Origin: Streptomyces litmocidini
Lineage (GTDB): Bacteria; Actinomycetota; Actinomycetes; Streptomycetales; Streptomycetaceae
Assembly (NCBI RefSeq): GCF_014649755.1
Contig: NZ_BMTQ01000007.1
Span: forward strand, 124,001 to 188,000
Direction: 5' to 3'
Length of the DNA stretch: 64,000 nucleotides
Positions 51,173 to 60,265 of the stretch are shown here, one piece after another. The translations under genes were made by a program, and so were the position numbers. A model generated the notes under the pieces. It worked only from the letters and a program-made list of their open reading frames with translations, made no database searches and was not told where the DNA came from. How positions within the stretch are numbered: the first letter of the stretch is position 1; each line of letters opens with the position of its first letter.

Positions 51173-52000
51173 TCAGGGCGCGCGGAACAGGCGGGGGAAA
51201 CGGGGCGCCAGCCACGGCTTGCGGCCCCGGCCGAGCGCCTTGCCGCGCGCGATCACCGGCCAGGGGTCGAGCCGCCCGAGACCGAGGAGCAGGAAGGCGA
51301 CCGGCTCGGTGAGGATCGTGCAGTCGGGGCGGGCCGGTGGCCCGTGGCCGGCCCGGACCGTGCCGTCCGTGACGGTGACGCCGAAGCCCGGCCCGTTCCG
51401 GAGCCGTACGGCGAAGCTCGCGGTCAGGCCCGCCACGGCGTCCGGGTCGGCGACCCGGGGCATCGCCTCGATCATGAACGGCAGGGCGAGCTCGACCCGG
51501 CGCGCGTCGAGCATGGGGGGCCGGTCCAGGGCCAGGGCGAGGTCGTAGCCGTGGCCGAGCATGTGGGTCAGCAGGTACGAACCGAGGACGGCCGGGCGCA
51601 TGGGGCCGAGCGGCGTGGAGAGCCGCTCGCCCGGGTCGCGCTCCTCGACGCCCGCGAGGAACGCGGCGGCCCGCGCCGTGATCATCTCGGCGAGCGGGCC
51701 GGGCGACCGCTCGCCGAATCCGGCGAGGGCGCGTTCGTCGGCCTCGGCCAGGCTGCCGGGGGTGCCGTCGCCGTGGGGGCGCTCGTGCCCGGCGGCCAGG
51801 TCGGCCATGAGGGCGTTGGCCTGTGCCAGGTGGGCGGCGGCCTCGCCGACCGTCCAGGTGGAGCGGGGGACGGGGAGCCGGGCGACGTCCCCGGCGCGGG
51901 CCGGCGCCCCGGTGCGCAGGACCGCCGCGATGTCGTCGGCGGTGCCCCGTATCGCCTCGCCCGGCCCTTCGGGAAGCACCCCGCCCGTCCGTCGCGTCAT
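51173..52000 (-). CDS. Maleylpyruvate isomerase family mycothiol-dependent enzyme
   Basis: 275 residues of the DinB/MDMPI fold. N-terminal helix bundle TWTVGEAAAHLAQANALMADL carries the first metal His, and YLLTHMLGHGYDLALAL (about 143) carries the other two. The C-terminal SCP2-like half (ADPDAVAGLTASFAVRLRNG) is present. Members use mycothiol for isomerase or transfer reactions; reaction not determined. Its ATG follows GGAGGGG. Divergent from the LysR gene at 52305. Confidence 0.82.
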   Translation of the reverse strand: MTRRTGGVLPEGPGEAIRGTADDIAAVLRTGAPARAGDVARLPVPRSTWTVGEAAAHLAQANALMADLAAGHERPHGDGTPGSLAEADERALAGFGERSPGPLAEMITARAAAFLAGVEERDPGERLSTPLGPMRPAVLGSYLLTHMLGHGYDLALALDRPPMLDARRVELALPFMIEAMPRVADPDAVAGLTASFAVRLRNGPGFGVTVTDGTVRAGHGPPARPDCTILTEPVAFLLLGLGRLDPWPVIARGKALGRGRKPWLAPRFPRLFRAP

Positions 52001-52304
52001 GGCTCCGCCCCTCCCCGGTTCCGGCGGCTCCCCGTGGAGCCCCGGTAGGCCGGGGACCGCACCAGCGAGTAGGCCTTTCGTCGCCGGCCGTGCCGGACGG
52101 GTCCCGGCCCTCGGCCGTGACGGCCACGGGGTCCTGGAACCGGGGGCGGCCGACGAGGTCGTCATGGGTGCGGCCGAGCGCGCACCCGACCAGGTCGGGG
52201 CGGGCCCGCGCCTCCGCGCGGCGATCGGCGTCTCCCGGCTCGCGTACCGCCGCACGCTCCGGGGAGGAACCGTCCTTCCACGGCCCGGCCGATAGGCTGG
52301 GGCG
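52001..52304. other. Intergenic stretch, possible gene remnant
   Basis: No gene found. On the minus strand one frame reads DLVGCALGRTHDDLVGRPRFQDPVAV, which looks protein-like but has no start or context; it could be a worn remnant. Confidence 0.3.
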
Positions 52305-53234
52305 GTGAGACAGGGGGATTCCGATGGCGTGGCGCAGCCGGTGACCGACCTGAACCTGCTGCGGACGTTCCTCGCCGTCCACCGTTCCGGTTCGTTCACC
52401 GCGGCGGCGGGGCTGCTCGGCCTGTCGCAGCCGACGGTGACCACCCAGATCCGCGCCCTGGAGCGGCAGACGGGCCGCGAGCTCTTCGAGCGACTGCCGC
52501 GCGGTGTCGCCCCGACCGCCGTCGCCGACGACCTCGCCGCGCGGGTCGCCGGGCCCCTCGACGCGCTGGCGGCGGTGACCGGGCACGAGGCCGCGCCCCA
52601 CGCGCGGGCCGCCCCCGTCCACCTGGCGGGCCCCGCCGAACTGCTCTGCGCGCGCGTGCTGCCCGCCCTCGCCCCGCTGGCGGCCGAAGGCGTACGGCTG
52701 AGGGTGAGCCCGGGGCTGACCGAGCCGCTCCTCGACGAGCTGCGCGCGGGCCGGCACGACCTGGTGATCGCCACCTTCCGGCCGCGCGGGCGGACCTTGA
52801 CCGCCGTACCGCTCACCGACGAGGAGTTCGTCCTCGTCGCGGCCCCCGTGTGGGCCGACCGCCTCGAGGAGCGGCCGGCCCTGACGGGGCCGGCGGCGCT
52901 GCACCCCGTCCCCCTGGTCGCGTACGCCGAGGATCTGCCCATAGCCCGCCGCTACTGGCGCCACGTGTTCGGGGCGCGGCTGTCCCGCCCCGCCGCCGTG
53001 ACCGTCCCGGATCTGCGCGGGGTGCTCGCCGCCGTCGTCGCCGGAGCGGGCTTCAGCGTCCTGCCGCGCTACCTCTGCCACGCCGAACTGGCCTCCGGCG
53101 CGCTGGTGGCCCTGCACGAACCGGAGGACCCGCCCTTCAACACCGGCTATCTCGTCCAGCGTCCGGGCCGGCCCGACAACCCCGACGTCACCCGGGTCCG
53201 GGACCTGCTGATCGAGGCCGGGCCCACCTGGTGA
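52305..53234 (+). CDS. LysR-family transcriptional regulator
   Basis: 309 residues. The HTH (NLLRTFLAVHRSGSFTAAAGLLGLSQPTVTTQIRALE) is at about 17-53, followed by a LysR substrate-binding domain that is relatively Ala/Pro-rich. Start uncertain: GTG 52305 or GTG 52329. The DUF952 gene follows 43 bp later on the same strand, and the MDMPI gene is divergent; either may be a target. Confidence 0.9.
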   Translation: MRQGDSDGVAQPVTDLNLLRTFLAVHRSGSFTAAAGLLGLSQPTVTTQIRALERQTGRELFERLPRGVAPTAVADDLAARVAGPLDALAAVTGHEAAPHARAAPVHLAGPAELLCARVLPALAPLAAEGVRLRVSPGLTEPLLDELRAGRHDLVIATFRPRGRTLTAVPLTDEEFVLVAAPVWADRLEERPALTGPAALHPVPLVAYAEDLPIARRYWRHVFGARLSRPAAVTVPDLRGVLAAVVAGAGFSVLPRYLCHAELASGALVALHEPEDPPFNTGYLVQRPGRPDNPDVTRVRDLLIEAGPTW

Positions 53235-53277
53235 CCGGCTCCCGAGGGGTGCCGGGCGCCCCTGCTATAACCGGAAC

Positions 53278-53640
53278 ATGATCTACCACGTGGTGACGCC
53301 CGCCGAATGGTCCGCCCGTCCGGAGGAGCCGTACGCCCCCGCCTCCCTCGCGGAGGAGGGTTTCGTCCACTGCTCCCCCGACGAGCCGACCACGCTCGCC
53401 GTCGTCGACGCCCACTTCGGCGGCGCCTCCGGGCCGCTCCTGGTGCTCCTCCTCGACGAGAACCGGCTCACCGCCAGGACGGAGTGGGAGGCCGCCGCGC
53501 CGACCCCGCCGCCCGGCGTCCCCGAAGGGACCCTCTTCCCGCACGTGTTCGGGCCGATCGACCGCGCCGCCGTGGACGAGGTCCTGGAGGTCGTCCGGGA
53601 CGCGGACGGCCGGGCGGCGGGCCTGGCGAAGACCGGCTGA
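53278..53640 (+). CDS. DUF952 family protein
   Basis: 120 residues matching DUF952: MIYHVVTPAEWSA, SLAEEGFVHCSPDEPTTLAVVDAHF, VLLLDENRLTARTEWE, and FPHVFGPIDRAAV are the family blocks. Glutathione-S-transferase-like or RES-type roles have been suggested but not proven. Start ATG 53278 lacks a good ribosome site; it may be coupled to the LysR gene. Confidence 0.85.
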   Translation: MIYHVVTPAEWSARPEEPYAPASLAEEGFVHCSPDEPTTLAVVDAHFGGASGPLLVLLLDENRLTARTEWEAAAPTPPPGVPEGTLFPHVFGPIDRAAVDEVLEVVRDADGRAAGLAKTG

Positions 53641-53893
53641 CCCGGTCCGGGCGGGCCTCTCGGGACTCCTTGTCCAGGCGGACCGGGACGGCGGGACACG
53701 GCGGTCGCCGGTGCCGTCGTCGACGATGCCGAGCACCTCGAAAAGCCCCCGGCCACCCGCACGGGCCACGTCCGCGGCCCCGCCGTGTGCGGTTCCCCCC
53801 GCTCTCGGTTAGACCTGGATCACAAGGTGTCGGCCGGCCTGCCGGAAGCCACTCGTCCGGCGTCACGTGCCGCCCACCTCCGGGAGGAAGCCG

Positions 53894-55348
53894 ATGATCA
53901 CCCGTCGCAGCGTGCTCGGCGGGGCCCTCGCCGCCGCGGGCCTGCCGCTCCTCGCCCCCGGCGCCGCCGCCGGGGGCGAGGCGTGCGCGGCGGGGGCCCC
54001 GCGCCGCGCACCCGACCCCGTGCCGCCCGCCTTCACCACGGCCATGCCGGTCCCGCCCGTGCTGCGCCCCCTCTCCTCGACGGGGGGCGTGGACGTCTAC
54101 GAGCTGACCATCCGCAAGGCCGAGGCCCGGATCCTCCCCGGCTTCGCCACCGACGTCCTGACCTACGACGGGCACTTCCCCGGCCCCGTCATCCGCGCCC
54201 GCTCCGGGCGGCGCGTCCTCGTGCGCCACCACAACGGCCTCCACATGCCCGTCTCCGTCCACCTGCACGGCGGGAACGTCGCGCCCCCCTCCGACGGCAA
54301 CCCGATGGACGTCTTCGCCCCCGGCACCGCGCGGACGTACGCGTACACCAACCGGCAGCCCCACGCCTCGCTCTGGTTCCACGACCACGCCCACCACATG
54401 GAGGCCGAGCACGTCTACCGCGGCCTGTCCGGCGGCTATCTGCTCACGGACGACCTCGAACAGGGCCTTCCGCTGCCCAAGGGCCGGTACGACGTGCCCG
54501 TCACGATCCGCGACGCCCGCTTCGACGAGCGCGGGCAGCTGGCGTACACGATGGGCGACCGGAACCGCACCACCCTCCTCGCCAACGGCAGGCCCACCCC
54601 GTACTTCCAGGTCGCGGCCCGCAAGTACCGTTTCCGGCTGCTCAACGGCTCCAACCTGCGGCTCTTCTCGCTGAGCCTGTCCGACGGCACCCCGCTCACC
54701 CAGATCGGTTCGGACGGCGGCCTGCTCGAACGCCCCGTCGCCGTGCCCGTCCTCCCCCTGTCGCCCGGGGAACGCGCCGACGTGGTCATCGACTTCTCCC
54801 GTCATCCCGTCGGCACCCGGCTGGTCCTCGTCAACACCGGACCGGGCCGGCCCGAGCAGGTCGGCAAGGTGCTCCGCTTCGACGTCGTGCGCACCGCCGA
54901 CGACCCCAGCCGCGTCCCCCGGGTCCTGCGGACGCTGCCGCCCGCCGCCGCCCTGCCCGAGGCCGCCGTCACCCGTCACATCGAGCTCAGCATGGACGAG
55001 GACGGGCGCCCCGACCCCCGGGGGTTCGTCAACGGGCGGATGTTCGACCCCGATCGCGTCGACACCACCGTGGCGTTCGGTTCCTCCGAGATCTGGAACG
55101 TCACCAACGCCAACAAGCGCGCCCCGCACAACTTCCACGTGCACCTGGTCCAGTTCCGGGTCCTCGAACGCGGCGGACGGCCCGCGGGCCCGACCGAGGC
55201 GGGCCTGAAGGACACGGTGCGGGTCATGCCTGGCGAGACGGTGAAACTGCACATGACGTTCGGCGGCTTCCGCGGCGACTACGTGTACCACTGCCACATG
55301 CTCGACCACTCGGCCATGGGCATGATGGCCACCTTCCGGGTCCGGTGA
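53894..55348 (+). CDS. Tat-exported multicopper oxidase
   Basis: 484 residues. Tat signal TRRSVLGGALAAAGLPLLA at the N-terminus. Three cupredoxin domains with all four copper motifs: HLHGG (about 130), WFHDHAHH (about 161), HNFHVHLVQF (about 413) and YHCHMLDHSAMGMM (about 465) with the T1 Cys and a Met ligand. This is the laccase/CueO/bilirubin-oxidase group; copper detoxification or phenol oxidation is inferred. GGGAGGAAG precedes the ATG by three bases. Confidence 0.93.
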   Translation: MITRRSVLGGALAAAGLPLLAPGAAAGGEACAAGAPRRAPDPVPPAFTTAMPVPPVLRPLSSTGGVDVYELTIRKAEARILPGFATDVLTYDGHFPGPVIRARSGRRVLVRHHNGLHMPVSVHLHGGNVAPPSDGNPMDVFAPGTARTYAYTNRQPHASLWFHDHAHHMEAEHVYRGLSGGYLLTDDLEQGLPLPKGRYDVPVTIRDARFDERGQLAYTMGDRNRTTLLANGRPTPYFQVAARKYRFRLLNGSNLRLFSLSLSDGTPLTQIGSDGGLLERPVAVPVLPLSPGERADVVIDFSRHPVGTRLVLVNTGPGRPEQVGKVLRFDVVRTADDPSRVPRVLRTLPPAAALPEAAVTRHIELSMDEDGRPDPRGFVNGRMFDPDRVDTTVAFGSSEIWNVTNANKRAPHNFHVHLVQFRVLERGGRPAGPTEAGLKDTVRVMPGETVKLHMTFGGFRGDYVYHCHMLDHSAMGMMATFRVR

Positions 55349-55403
55349 GCCGGCCGCCGCACACCCCTGTTCTCTCCCGGCGCCGGTGGCCGGGGCCGGT
55401 GCC

Positions 55404-55889
55404 TCAGTCGCCGTCCCGGGGGAACTCCATGGCCCGCACGGCCTCCCCGGCGCGCTTCTCCATCTCCTCCGGGGAGACGTCCTCGACGTGCGTGGAGAGG
55501 TTCCAGCGGTGTCCGAAGGGGTCCTCGAACTGCCCGGTGCGGTCGCCGTAGAACTCGTTCTTCACCGGTGACAGCTCCGTGGCACCCCGGGCGAGGGCCT
55601 CGGCGAAGACCGCGTCGACGTCCTCGACGTACACGTGCAGGGTGACGGGCGTGCCGCCCACCGTCGTCGGCGAGCGGAAGCCCATGCTCGGGAACTCGTC
55701 CGCCAGCATGATGAGCGCGTTCCCGAGTTCCAGCTCGGCATGGCCGATCGTGCCGTCGGGCGCCGGCATCCTCATCCGTTCGGTCGCTCCGAGCACGGAG
55801 ACGTAGAAGTCGATCGCCGCCGCGGCCCCGTCGACGCAGAGGTAAGGCGTGACGCGCGGATATCCCTCGGGGATGGCCTTGACGGTCAC
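55404..55889 (-). CDS. VOC-family protein (PhnB-like)
   Basis: 161 residues: VTPYLCVDGAAAAIDFYVSVLGATE (PhnB-like N-terminus), HAELELGNALIMLADE and the PFGHRWNLSTHVEDVS end. The metal-binding positions are not strictly kept, as in many PhnB/YdeR-type members whose function is unknown. GTG 55889 follows AAAGGCGGGAA. Converges on the multicopper oxidase gene. Confidence 0.85.
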   Translation of the reverse strand: MTVKAIPEGYPRVTPYLCVDGAAAAIDFYVSVLGATERMRMPAPDGTIGHAELELGNALIMLADEFPSMGFRSPTTVGGTPVTLHVYVEDVDAVFAEALARGATELSPVKNEFYGDRTGQFEDPFGHRWNLSTHVEDVSPEEMEKRAGEAVRAMEFPRDGD

Positions 55890-56054
55890 GGAGTTCCCGC
55901 CTTTCCGGACAGGGCGGTCACCGCCGACCGCCGCCTGCGACCACTGATATCCCGAACCCGTCGGCCCGCTCCGGCGCCGCGCGGCGGCCCTGCGCCGAAT
56001 GCCCTGAAGGAGCGACCGCCCCTCCGCACCGCCTCCCCCGCACCGCCCCTCCGG

Positions 56055-56110
56055 CCCGGCGGCCCGGCGGCCCGGCGGTCCGGCGGTCCGGCGGTCCGGC
56101 GGTCCGGCGT
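56055..56110. repeat. Seven tandem 8-bp units, (CCCGGCGG)3-(TCCGGCGG)4
   Basis: A 56-bp array of 8-bp units with only one variable position, just upstream of the antibiotic-monooxygenase-like gene and downstream of nothing transcribed towards it. Period equals that of the CCCGGGCT array at 17748. Confidence 0.9.
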
Positions 56111-56149
56111 AGAGTGGGCGCGGGCGCGGCGTGATCACGAGGAGCACCC

Positions 56150-56722
56150 ATGACCGTGGCCCGCCTTGAACACACCACCGTCCCCGCCGACACCGGCGAG
56201 GTGACCCTTCTGATAGCCCGCCGGGTGGAGCCCGGGTACGAAGCCGCCTTCGAGCGGTGGGCGAGGGGCATCCTCGACACGGCGGCCGGCTTCCCCGGCC
56301 ACCTCGGACACGGACTCTTCCGCTCCTCCGGCGGCGACGCCCCCTGGTTCCTCGTCCACCGCTTCCGGGACGCGGAGGCCTGCCGGGCCTGGCAGGAGTC
56401 CCCCGAGCGGGCCGCCTGGTTCGCCGACTGCGAGGGCCACCACCACACCGAGGTCGCCCGACGCGAACTCACCGGCATGGAGACCTGGTTCGCCGAGCCG
56501 GGATCGACCCGGCCCGCGCCTCCCCGGTGGAAGATGGCGATCAGCGCGACCCTGGCGATCTACCCGATCTCCGTGTTCGGCAGCCTCTTCCTCGTCCCCC
56601 GCCTCGCCGCGCTCCCCCTCCTGGTCAGCAGCGCGGTCGTCGCCTGCGTCTTCAACGTGCTGATGACCTACGTGGCGATGCCCGCCGTGAGCAGGCTCCT
56701 GCGCGGCTGGCTGGCCCCGTAG
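56150..56722 (+). CDS. Antibiotic biosynthesis monooxygenase-like domain fused to membrane helices
   Basis: 190 residues. The first 110 form an ABM ferredoxin-like barrel (VTLLIARRVEPGYEAAFERWARGI, GHGLFRSSGGDAPWFLVHRFRD). Residues about 125-185 contain two TM helices (AISATLAIYPISVFGSLFLV, LLVSSAVVACVFNVLMTYVA), an arrangement known in DUF2892-like relatives. GAGGAG seven bases before the ATG. A membrane-linked role is likely; activity unknown. Converges on the methyltransferase gene. Confidence 0.8.
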   Translation: MTVARLEHTTVPADTGEVTLLIARRVEPGYEAAFERWARGILDTAAGFPGHLGHGLFRSSGGDAPWFLVHRFRDAEACRAWQESPERAAWFADCEGHHHTEVARRELTGMETWFAEPGSTRPAPPRWKMAISATLAIYPISVFGSLFLVPRLAALPLLVSSAVVACVFNVLMTYVAMPAVSRLLRGWLAP

Positions 56723-56733
56723 GCCCGCTCCCC

Positions 56734-57519
56734 TCACCCCTTGCGGCCGACGCCCGCGTACATCGCGACGTCCGGCGCCGGCGTCCGCGGCCGCCACGCG
56801 GAGCAGGACACCACTCCGGGCTCCAGCAGTTCCAGGCCGTCGAAGTAGCGGGCGATCGCCCGGGGCGTGCGCTGGGTGAGCTTCGGGGTGCCGTGCTCGT
56901 TCCAGAACGCCACCGCCGCGTCGACGTCCGGCATGTCGGGGTGGGCGACCGTGTGGGACAGGACGAGGTGGCTGCCGGGGGCGAGCGCGTCCATCAGGCG
57001 ACGGACGATCGCGTACGACTCCTCGTCGTCCTCGACGAAGATGACGACTCCGAGCAGCATCAGCGCGACCGGCCGCGAGAGGTCGAGGGTCTTCGCCGCG
57101 GCGGCCAGGATCGTGTCGACGTCCCGCAGGTCGGCGTCCAGGTAGTCGGTGCGGCCCTCGGGCGTGCCGACCAGCAGGGCGCGGGCGTGCGCGAGCACGA
57201 GCGGGTCGTTGTCGACGTACACGACCCGCGCGTCGGGGGCGACCCGCTGGGCGACCTCGTGCGTGTTGTCGGCGCTCGGCAGCCCCGTGCCGATGTCCAG
57301 GAACTGCCGGATGCCCTCCTGCTCGGCCAGGTGCCGCACCGCCCGCCCCAGGAACAGCCGGTCCGCCTTCGCGTACTCCCCGATCCCGGGGTGCAGCTCG
57401 CGGATCCGGTCACCGGCCTCCCGGTCGACCGGGTAGTTGTCCTTGCCGCCGGTCCAGTAGTTCCATATCCGGGCGGTGTGCGGCCGGGAGGCGTCGATGC
57501 GCGATTCGATGTCGGTCAC
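56734..57519 (-). CDS. SAM-dependent methyltransferase (PF04672 type)
   Basis: 261 residues of a Streptomyces-rich methyltransferase family. The N-terminus HTARIWNYWTGGKDNYPVDR is the family signature; the SAM-binding motif LDIGTGLPSADNTHE is at about 72, VYVDNDPLVLAHARALL at about 97. Substrate unknown. GTG 57519 is chosen; it is 64 bp downstream of the GlxA-type gene's end, on the same strand. Confidence 0.9.
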   Translation of the reverse strand: MTDIESRIDASRPHTARIWNYWTGGKDNYPVDREAGDRIRELHPGIGEYAKADRLFLGRAVRHLAEQEGIRQFLDIGTGLPSADNTHEVAQRVAPDARVVYVDNDPLVLAHARALLVGTPEGRTDYLDADLRDVDTILAAAAKTLDLSRPVALMLLGVVIFVEDDEESYAIVRRLMDALAPGSHLVLSHTVAHPDMPDVDAAVAFWNEHGTPKLTQRTPRAIARYFDGLELLEPGVVSCSAWRPRTPAPDVAMYAGVGRKG

Positions 57520-57583
57520 GCCGTCAACGTATCGCAGCGCTCCGGCAACTCCCTTGTACCGATGCCCCTTTGACCGCTGTTGT

Positions 57584-58564
57584 TCACGTCCCCGGTGTCC
57601 GGCGGGGCCGGAAGGCCGCGCGGTGGGCGCTCGGCGGGTGACCCGTGTGGCGGGTGAAGAGGGCGGTGAAGGTGCCGGGGTCGCGGTAGCCGACGGAGGC
57701 GGCGATGGCGGCGACGGTGCGGTCGGTGGTCTCCAGGAGGTGGCGGGCGCGGCGGACGCGGGAGGACTGGAGGTGGGCGAGGGGGGTGCGGCCGGTCTCG
57801 GCGGCGAAGCGGCGCAGCAGGGTCCGGGTGCTGACGCCGAAGACGGCGGCGAGGCCCGCGAGGTCGTAGCGGGCGGCGAGGTGCTGGTCGAGGTGGCGCA
57901 TGACCCGCTCGGAGAACCCGTGGCCGGGCCGCGGGAGGAGCCGGGCGTCCACGTAGGGGGTCTGTGAGGTGCGCGCGTCGTCGACGAGGGCGAGGCGGGC
58001 GGTGACGCGGGCCACGCGGGGCCCGCCGTGCCGGCGGATCAGGTCCAGGGCGAAGTCGTACATGGCGCTGAAGGCGGCCGTCGTCGTCACCCCCGTGTCG
58101 GTGACGACGAGTTCTTCGGGCCGGACGTCGGCGGCCGGGCGGCGACGGGCCAGCGCGTCCGCGTGGAGCCAGGAGGTCGTGGCGCGGCGCCCGTCGAGCA
58201 GCCCGGCGTCGGCCAGCAGGAAGGCGCCGACGCAGAGGGAGACGACGGCGGCGCCGGTGGAGAAGTGCGCGCGGATCGCCGCGGTCTCGGGGGCGAGGGC
58301 GCCGAGCCGCTCGTCGAGGTCCGCGTCGAGGAGCAGTTCGAAGCCCGGTACGACGAGGACGTCGACCTCGCGCAGCGGGCCGACGTCGAGGCGCGCGCCG
58401 CCGGAGGCGGCGACCCGGCGGCGCGGCGAGACGATCGACACCCGGTAGCCGGGCCCGTCCGGCCCCGCGACGTGCCCGGCCATCGTCAACAGGTCCGGCA
58501 CGCCGAAGACCTCGGACGCGAAGCAGCCCGGATAGGCCAGGACACCGACACGCAGCGCGCTCAT
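57584..58564 (-). CDS. GlxA-family AraC-type regulator (DJ-1/PfpI fused to AraC HTH)
   Basis: 326 residues. A class I glutamine-amidotransferase-like DJ-1/PfpI domain (VGVLAYPGCFASEVFGVPDLL to about 175; SLCVGAFLLADAGLLDGRRATTSW with the nucleophile-position Cys) precedes two AraC helix-turn-helix motifs (about 225-320, YDLAGLAAVFGVSTRTLLRRF; TVAAIAASVGYRDPGTFTALFTRHTG). ATG 58564 chosen. It is divergent from the dienelactone hydrolase gene across 74 bp and probably controls it. Confidence 0.93.
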   Translation of the reverse strand: MSALRVGVLAYPGCFASEVFGVPDLLTMAGHVAGPDGPGYRVSIVSPRRRVAASGGARLDVGPLREVDVLVVPGFELLLDADLDERLGALAPETAAIRAHFSTGAAVVSLCVGAFLLADAGLLDGRRATTSWLHADALARRRPAADVRPEELVVTDTGVTTTAAFSAMYDFALDLIRRHGGPRVARVTARLALVDDARTSQTPYVDARLLPRPGHGFSERVMRHLDQHLAARYDLAGLAAVFGVSTRTLLRRFAAETGRTPLAHLQSSRVRRARHLLETTDRTVAAIAASVGYRDPGTFTALFTRHTGHPPSAHRAAFRPRRTPGT

Positions 58565-58638
58565 GGTGGCGAGATTACCGGTGGAGTCGGCGATCTCGCC
58601 CCTCACCCGGCGCCCGGTCGGCGGGGCACGCTGGGCCC

Positions 58639-59481
58639 ATGACTCCTCCTCCCACGGCTCCTCCCGCCGACGATCCGATCGACGACTTCGACCACCGCCT
58701 CGTCGACGTGGACGGCGTGGTGAAGACGGTCCACACGGCCGGTTCCGGGCCCGCCGTCGTCGTCCTGCCCGAGATGCCCGGCATCAGCCCCGACGTGCTG
58801 CGCCTCGCCCGCTGGGTGCGGGACGCCGGCTTCACCGTCCACGTGCCCTCCCTCTTCGGGACCGACGGCGCCTTCCCCACCCTCGAAGGGGGCCGGGAGG
58901 TGGTCCGGCGGGCGTGCGTCAGCGCGGAGTTCCGGGCGTTCGCCGGAGGCGGCACGAGTCCGGTGACGGTCTGGCTGCGCGGTCTGGCGCGCCGGGCGCA
59001 CGCCGAGTGCGGCGGCCCGGGCGTCGGCGCGATCGGCCTCTGCTTCACCGGCAACTTCGCCCTCACCATGACCCTGGAGCCGGCCGTGATCGCGCCCGTG
59101 GTCAACCACCCCTCCCTGCCCCTCGACGACCCCGGCGGCCTCGAACTCGACGAAGCGGACGCGCGCGCGATCCGGGAGCGGGTGACCCGCGACGGACTGA
59201 CCGTCCTCTCCTACCGGTTCGAGGGCGACCGCTGGTGCACGGGCCGCCGCTTCGCCGCGTACCGCGCGCTGCTCGGGGACGCCTTCGACGGCCGTGTCCT
59301 GCCGGACGGCGCGGCGAACCCCGCTCCCCCGCCGTTCTTCGCCGAGCAGGTCGGCACGCCGCACAGCGTCGTCACCGCCCACCTGGTGGACGAGGCCGGC
59401 CACCCCACCGTCCGGGCCCGGGACGAGATCCTGGCCTTCCTGGGCGACCGCCTGCGCCCCGGGGACGCGGCTCGCCGCTGA
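58639..59481 (+). CDS. Dienelactone hydrolase-family protein
   Basis: 280 residues, alpha/beta hydrolase of the DLH type with Cys nucleophile: GAIGLCFTGNFALTM (about 135), Asp in SYRFEGDRWCTG (about 198), and catalytic His in EAGHPTVR (about 255). Acts on lactone/ester-type substrates; specific substrate unknown. The neighbouring GlxA-type regulator suggests inducible expression. Confidence 0.86.
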   Translation: MTPPPTAPPADDPIDDFDHRLVDVDGVVKTVHTAGSGPAVVVLPEMPGISPDVLRLARWVRDAGFTVHVPSLFGTDGAFPTLEGGREVVRRACVSAEFRAFAGGGTSPVTVWLRGLARRAHAECGGPGVGAIGLCFTGNFALTMTLEPAVIAPVVNHPSLPLDDPGGLELDEADARAIRERVTRDGLTVLSYRFEGDRWCTGRRFAAYRALLGDAFDGRVLPDGAANPAPPPFFAEQVGTPHSVVTAHLVDEAGHPTVRARDEILAFLGDRLRPGDAARR

Positions 59482-59496
59482 GGGACCGGGCGGCCC

Positions 59497-60054
59497 TCAG
59501 CGCAGATCGAGCAGCATCACGTCGTGGAGGTCCGCGGCTCCGCCTCCCGGCCGCGCCTCGCCCACCTTGCGGTAGCCCCACGCCCGGTAGGCGGCCGTCG
59601 CCGCCCGGTTCGCCGGGTGGACGTTCAACAGCACCCGCTCGGCGCCGGTCCCGTCGAGCAGTGCCGTGTGCAGGCCCCGCGCGACGCCCCGTCCGCGCCA
59701 CGGCCCGCGCACCGCGAGTTCCATGAGCCCGAAGGTGCGGCGCCCGTCCTCGCGCCGCATGTCGTCGGGCACGGGCTCGGTGAGTTCGTCCCACCACACC
59801 GCGTCGGGCGGCAGCGGTCCGCCGTACGCCATGCCGACCGGCTCGCCTTCCTCGGCACGGGCCAGGGCGGCGCGGAAGCCGCCGTCGCGCGCCTGTGCGG
59901 GGAAGCGGCGGAAGGCGGCGGCGACCCCCTCCTCGGTCTCGTGGTGGGGAGGTTCCGCGAAGGCCTCGGCGTAGACCAGCCGGAACGCGTCCTCGGCCCG
60001 CACCGCGGCCGGGCCGTCCATGGGCTCGATCGTGATGGCCCCTCGCCGCGTCAT
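59497..60054 (-). CDS. GNAT-family N-acetyltransferase
   Basis: 185 residues of the GNAT fold with acetyl-CoA-binding motif A in RGPWRGRGVARGLHTALLDG (about 118-137), FGLMELAV before it, and VHPANRAATAAYRAWGYRKVG near 158. Substrate unknown. GGAGGAGG six bases before ATG 60054. It converges on the dienelactone hydrolase gene. Confidence 0.9.
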   Translation of the reverse strand: MTRRGAITIEPMDGPAAVRAEDAFRLVYAEAFAEPPHHETEEGVAAAFRRFPAQARDGGFRAALARAEEGEPVGMAYGGPLPPDAVWWDELTEPVPDDMRREDGRRTFGLMELAVRGPWRGRGVARGLHTALLDGTGAERVLLNVHPANRAATAAYRAWGYRKVGEARPGGGAADLHDVMLLDLR

Positions 60055-60265
60055 GCGGTCCCTCCTCCGACGGTCACGCCCCGAACCGGTCACGCGCGTG
60101 CGTCCGCCGCGCACCCGCGGCCGCCGGAGCCCCGGAATCGTACCCGGCCCCGTCCGCTCCGCCCCCCGTTCCGGCGCACGCGGGAGCACACTGGCAGAAG
60201 GGGCGGAAGGTCTGTCCCGGCCCGGGCCCGGCCGGTCCCGCCCCCTCGTGGAAGAGGGTGCGCGG

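Noticed and set aside
52305..52331. Alternative GTG start of the LysR gene at 52329
   Set aside because: Kept as possible but not chosen: the upstream GTG has equal support and a longer conserved N-terminus cannot be excluded.
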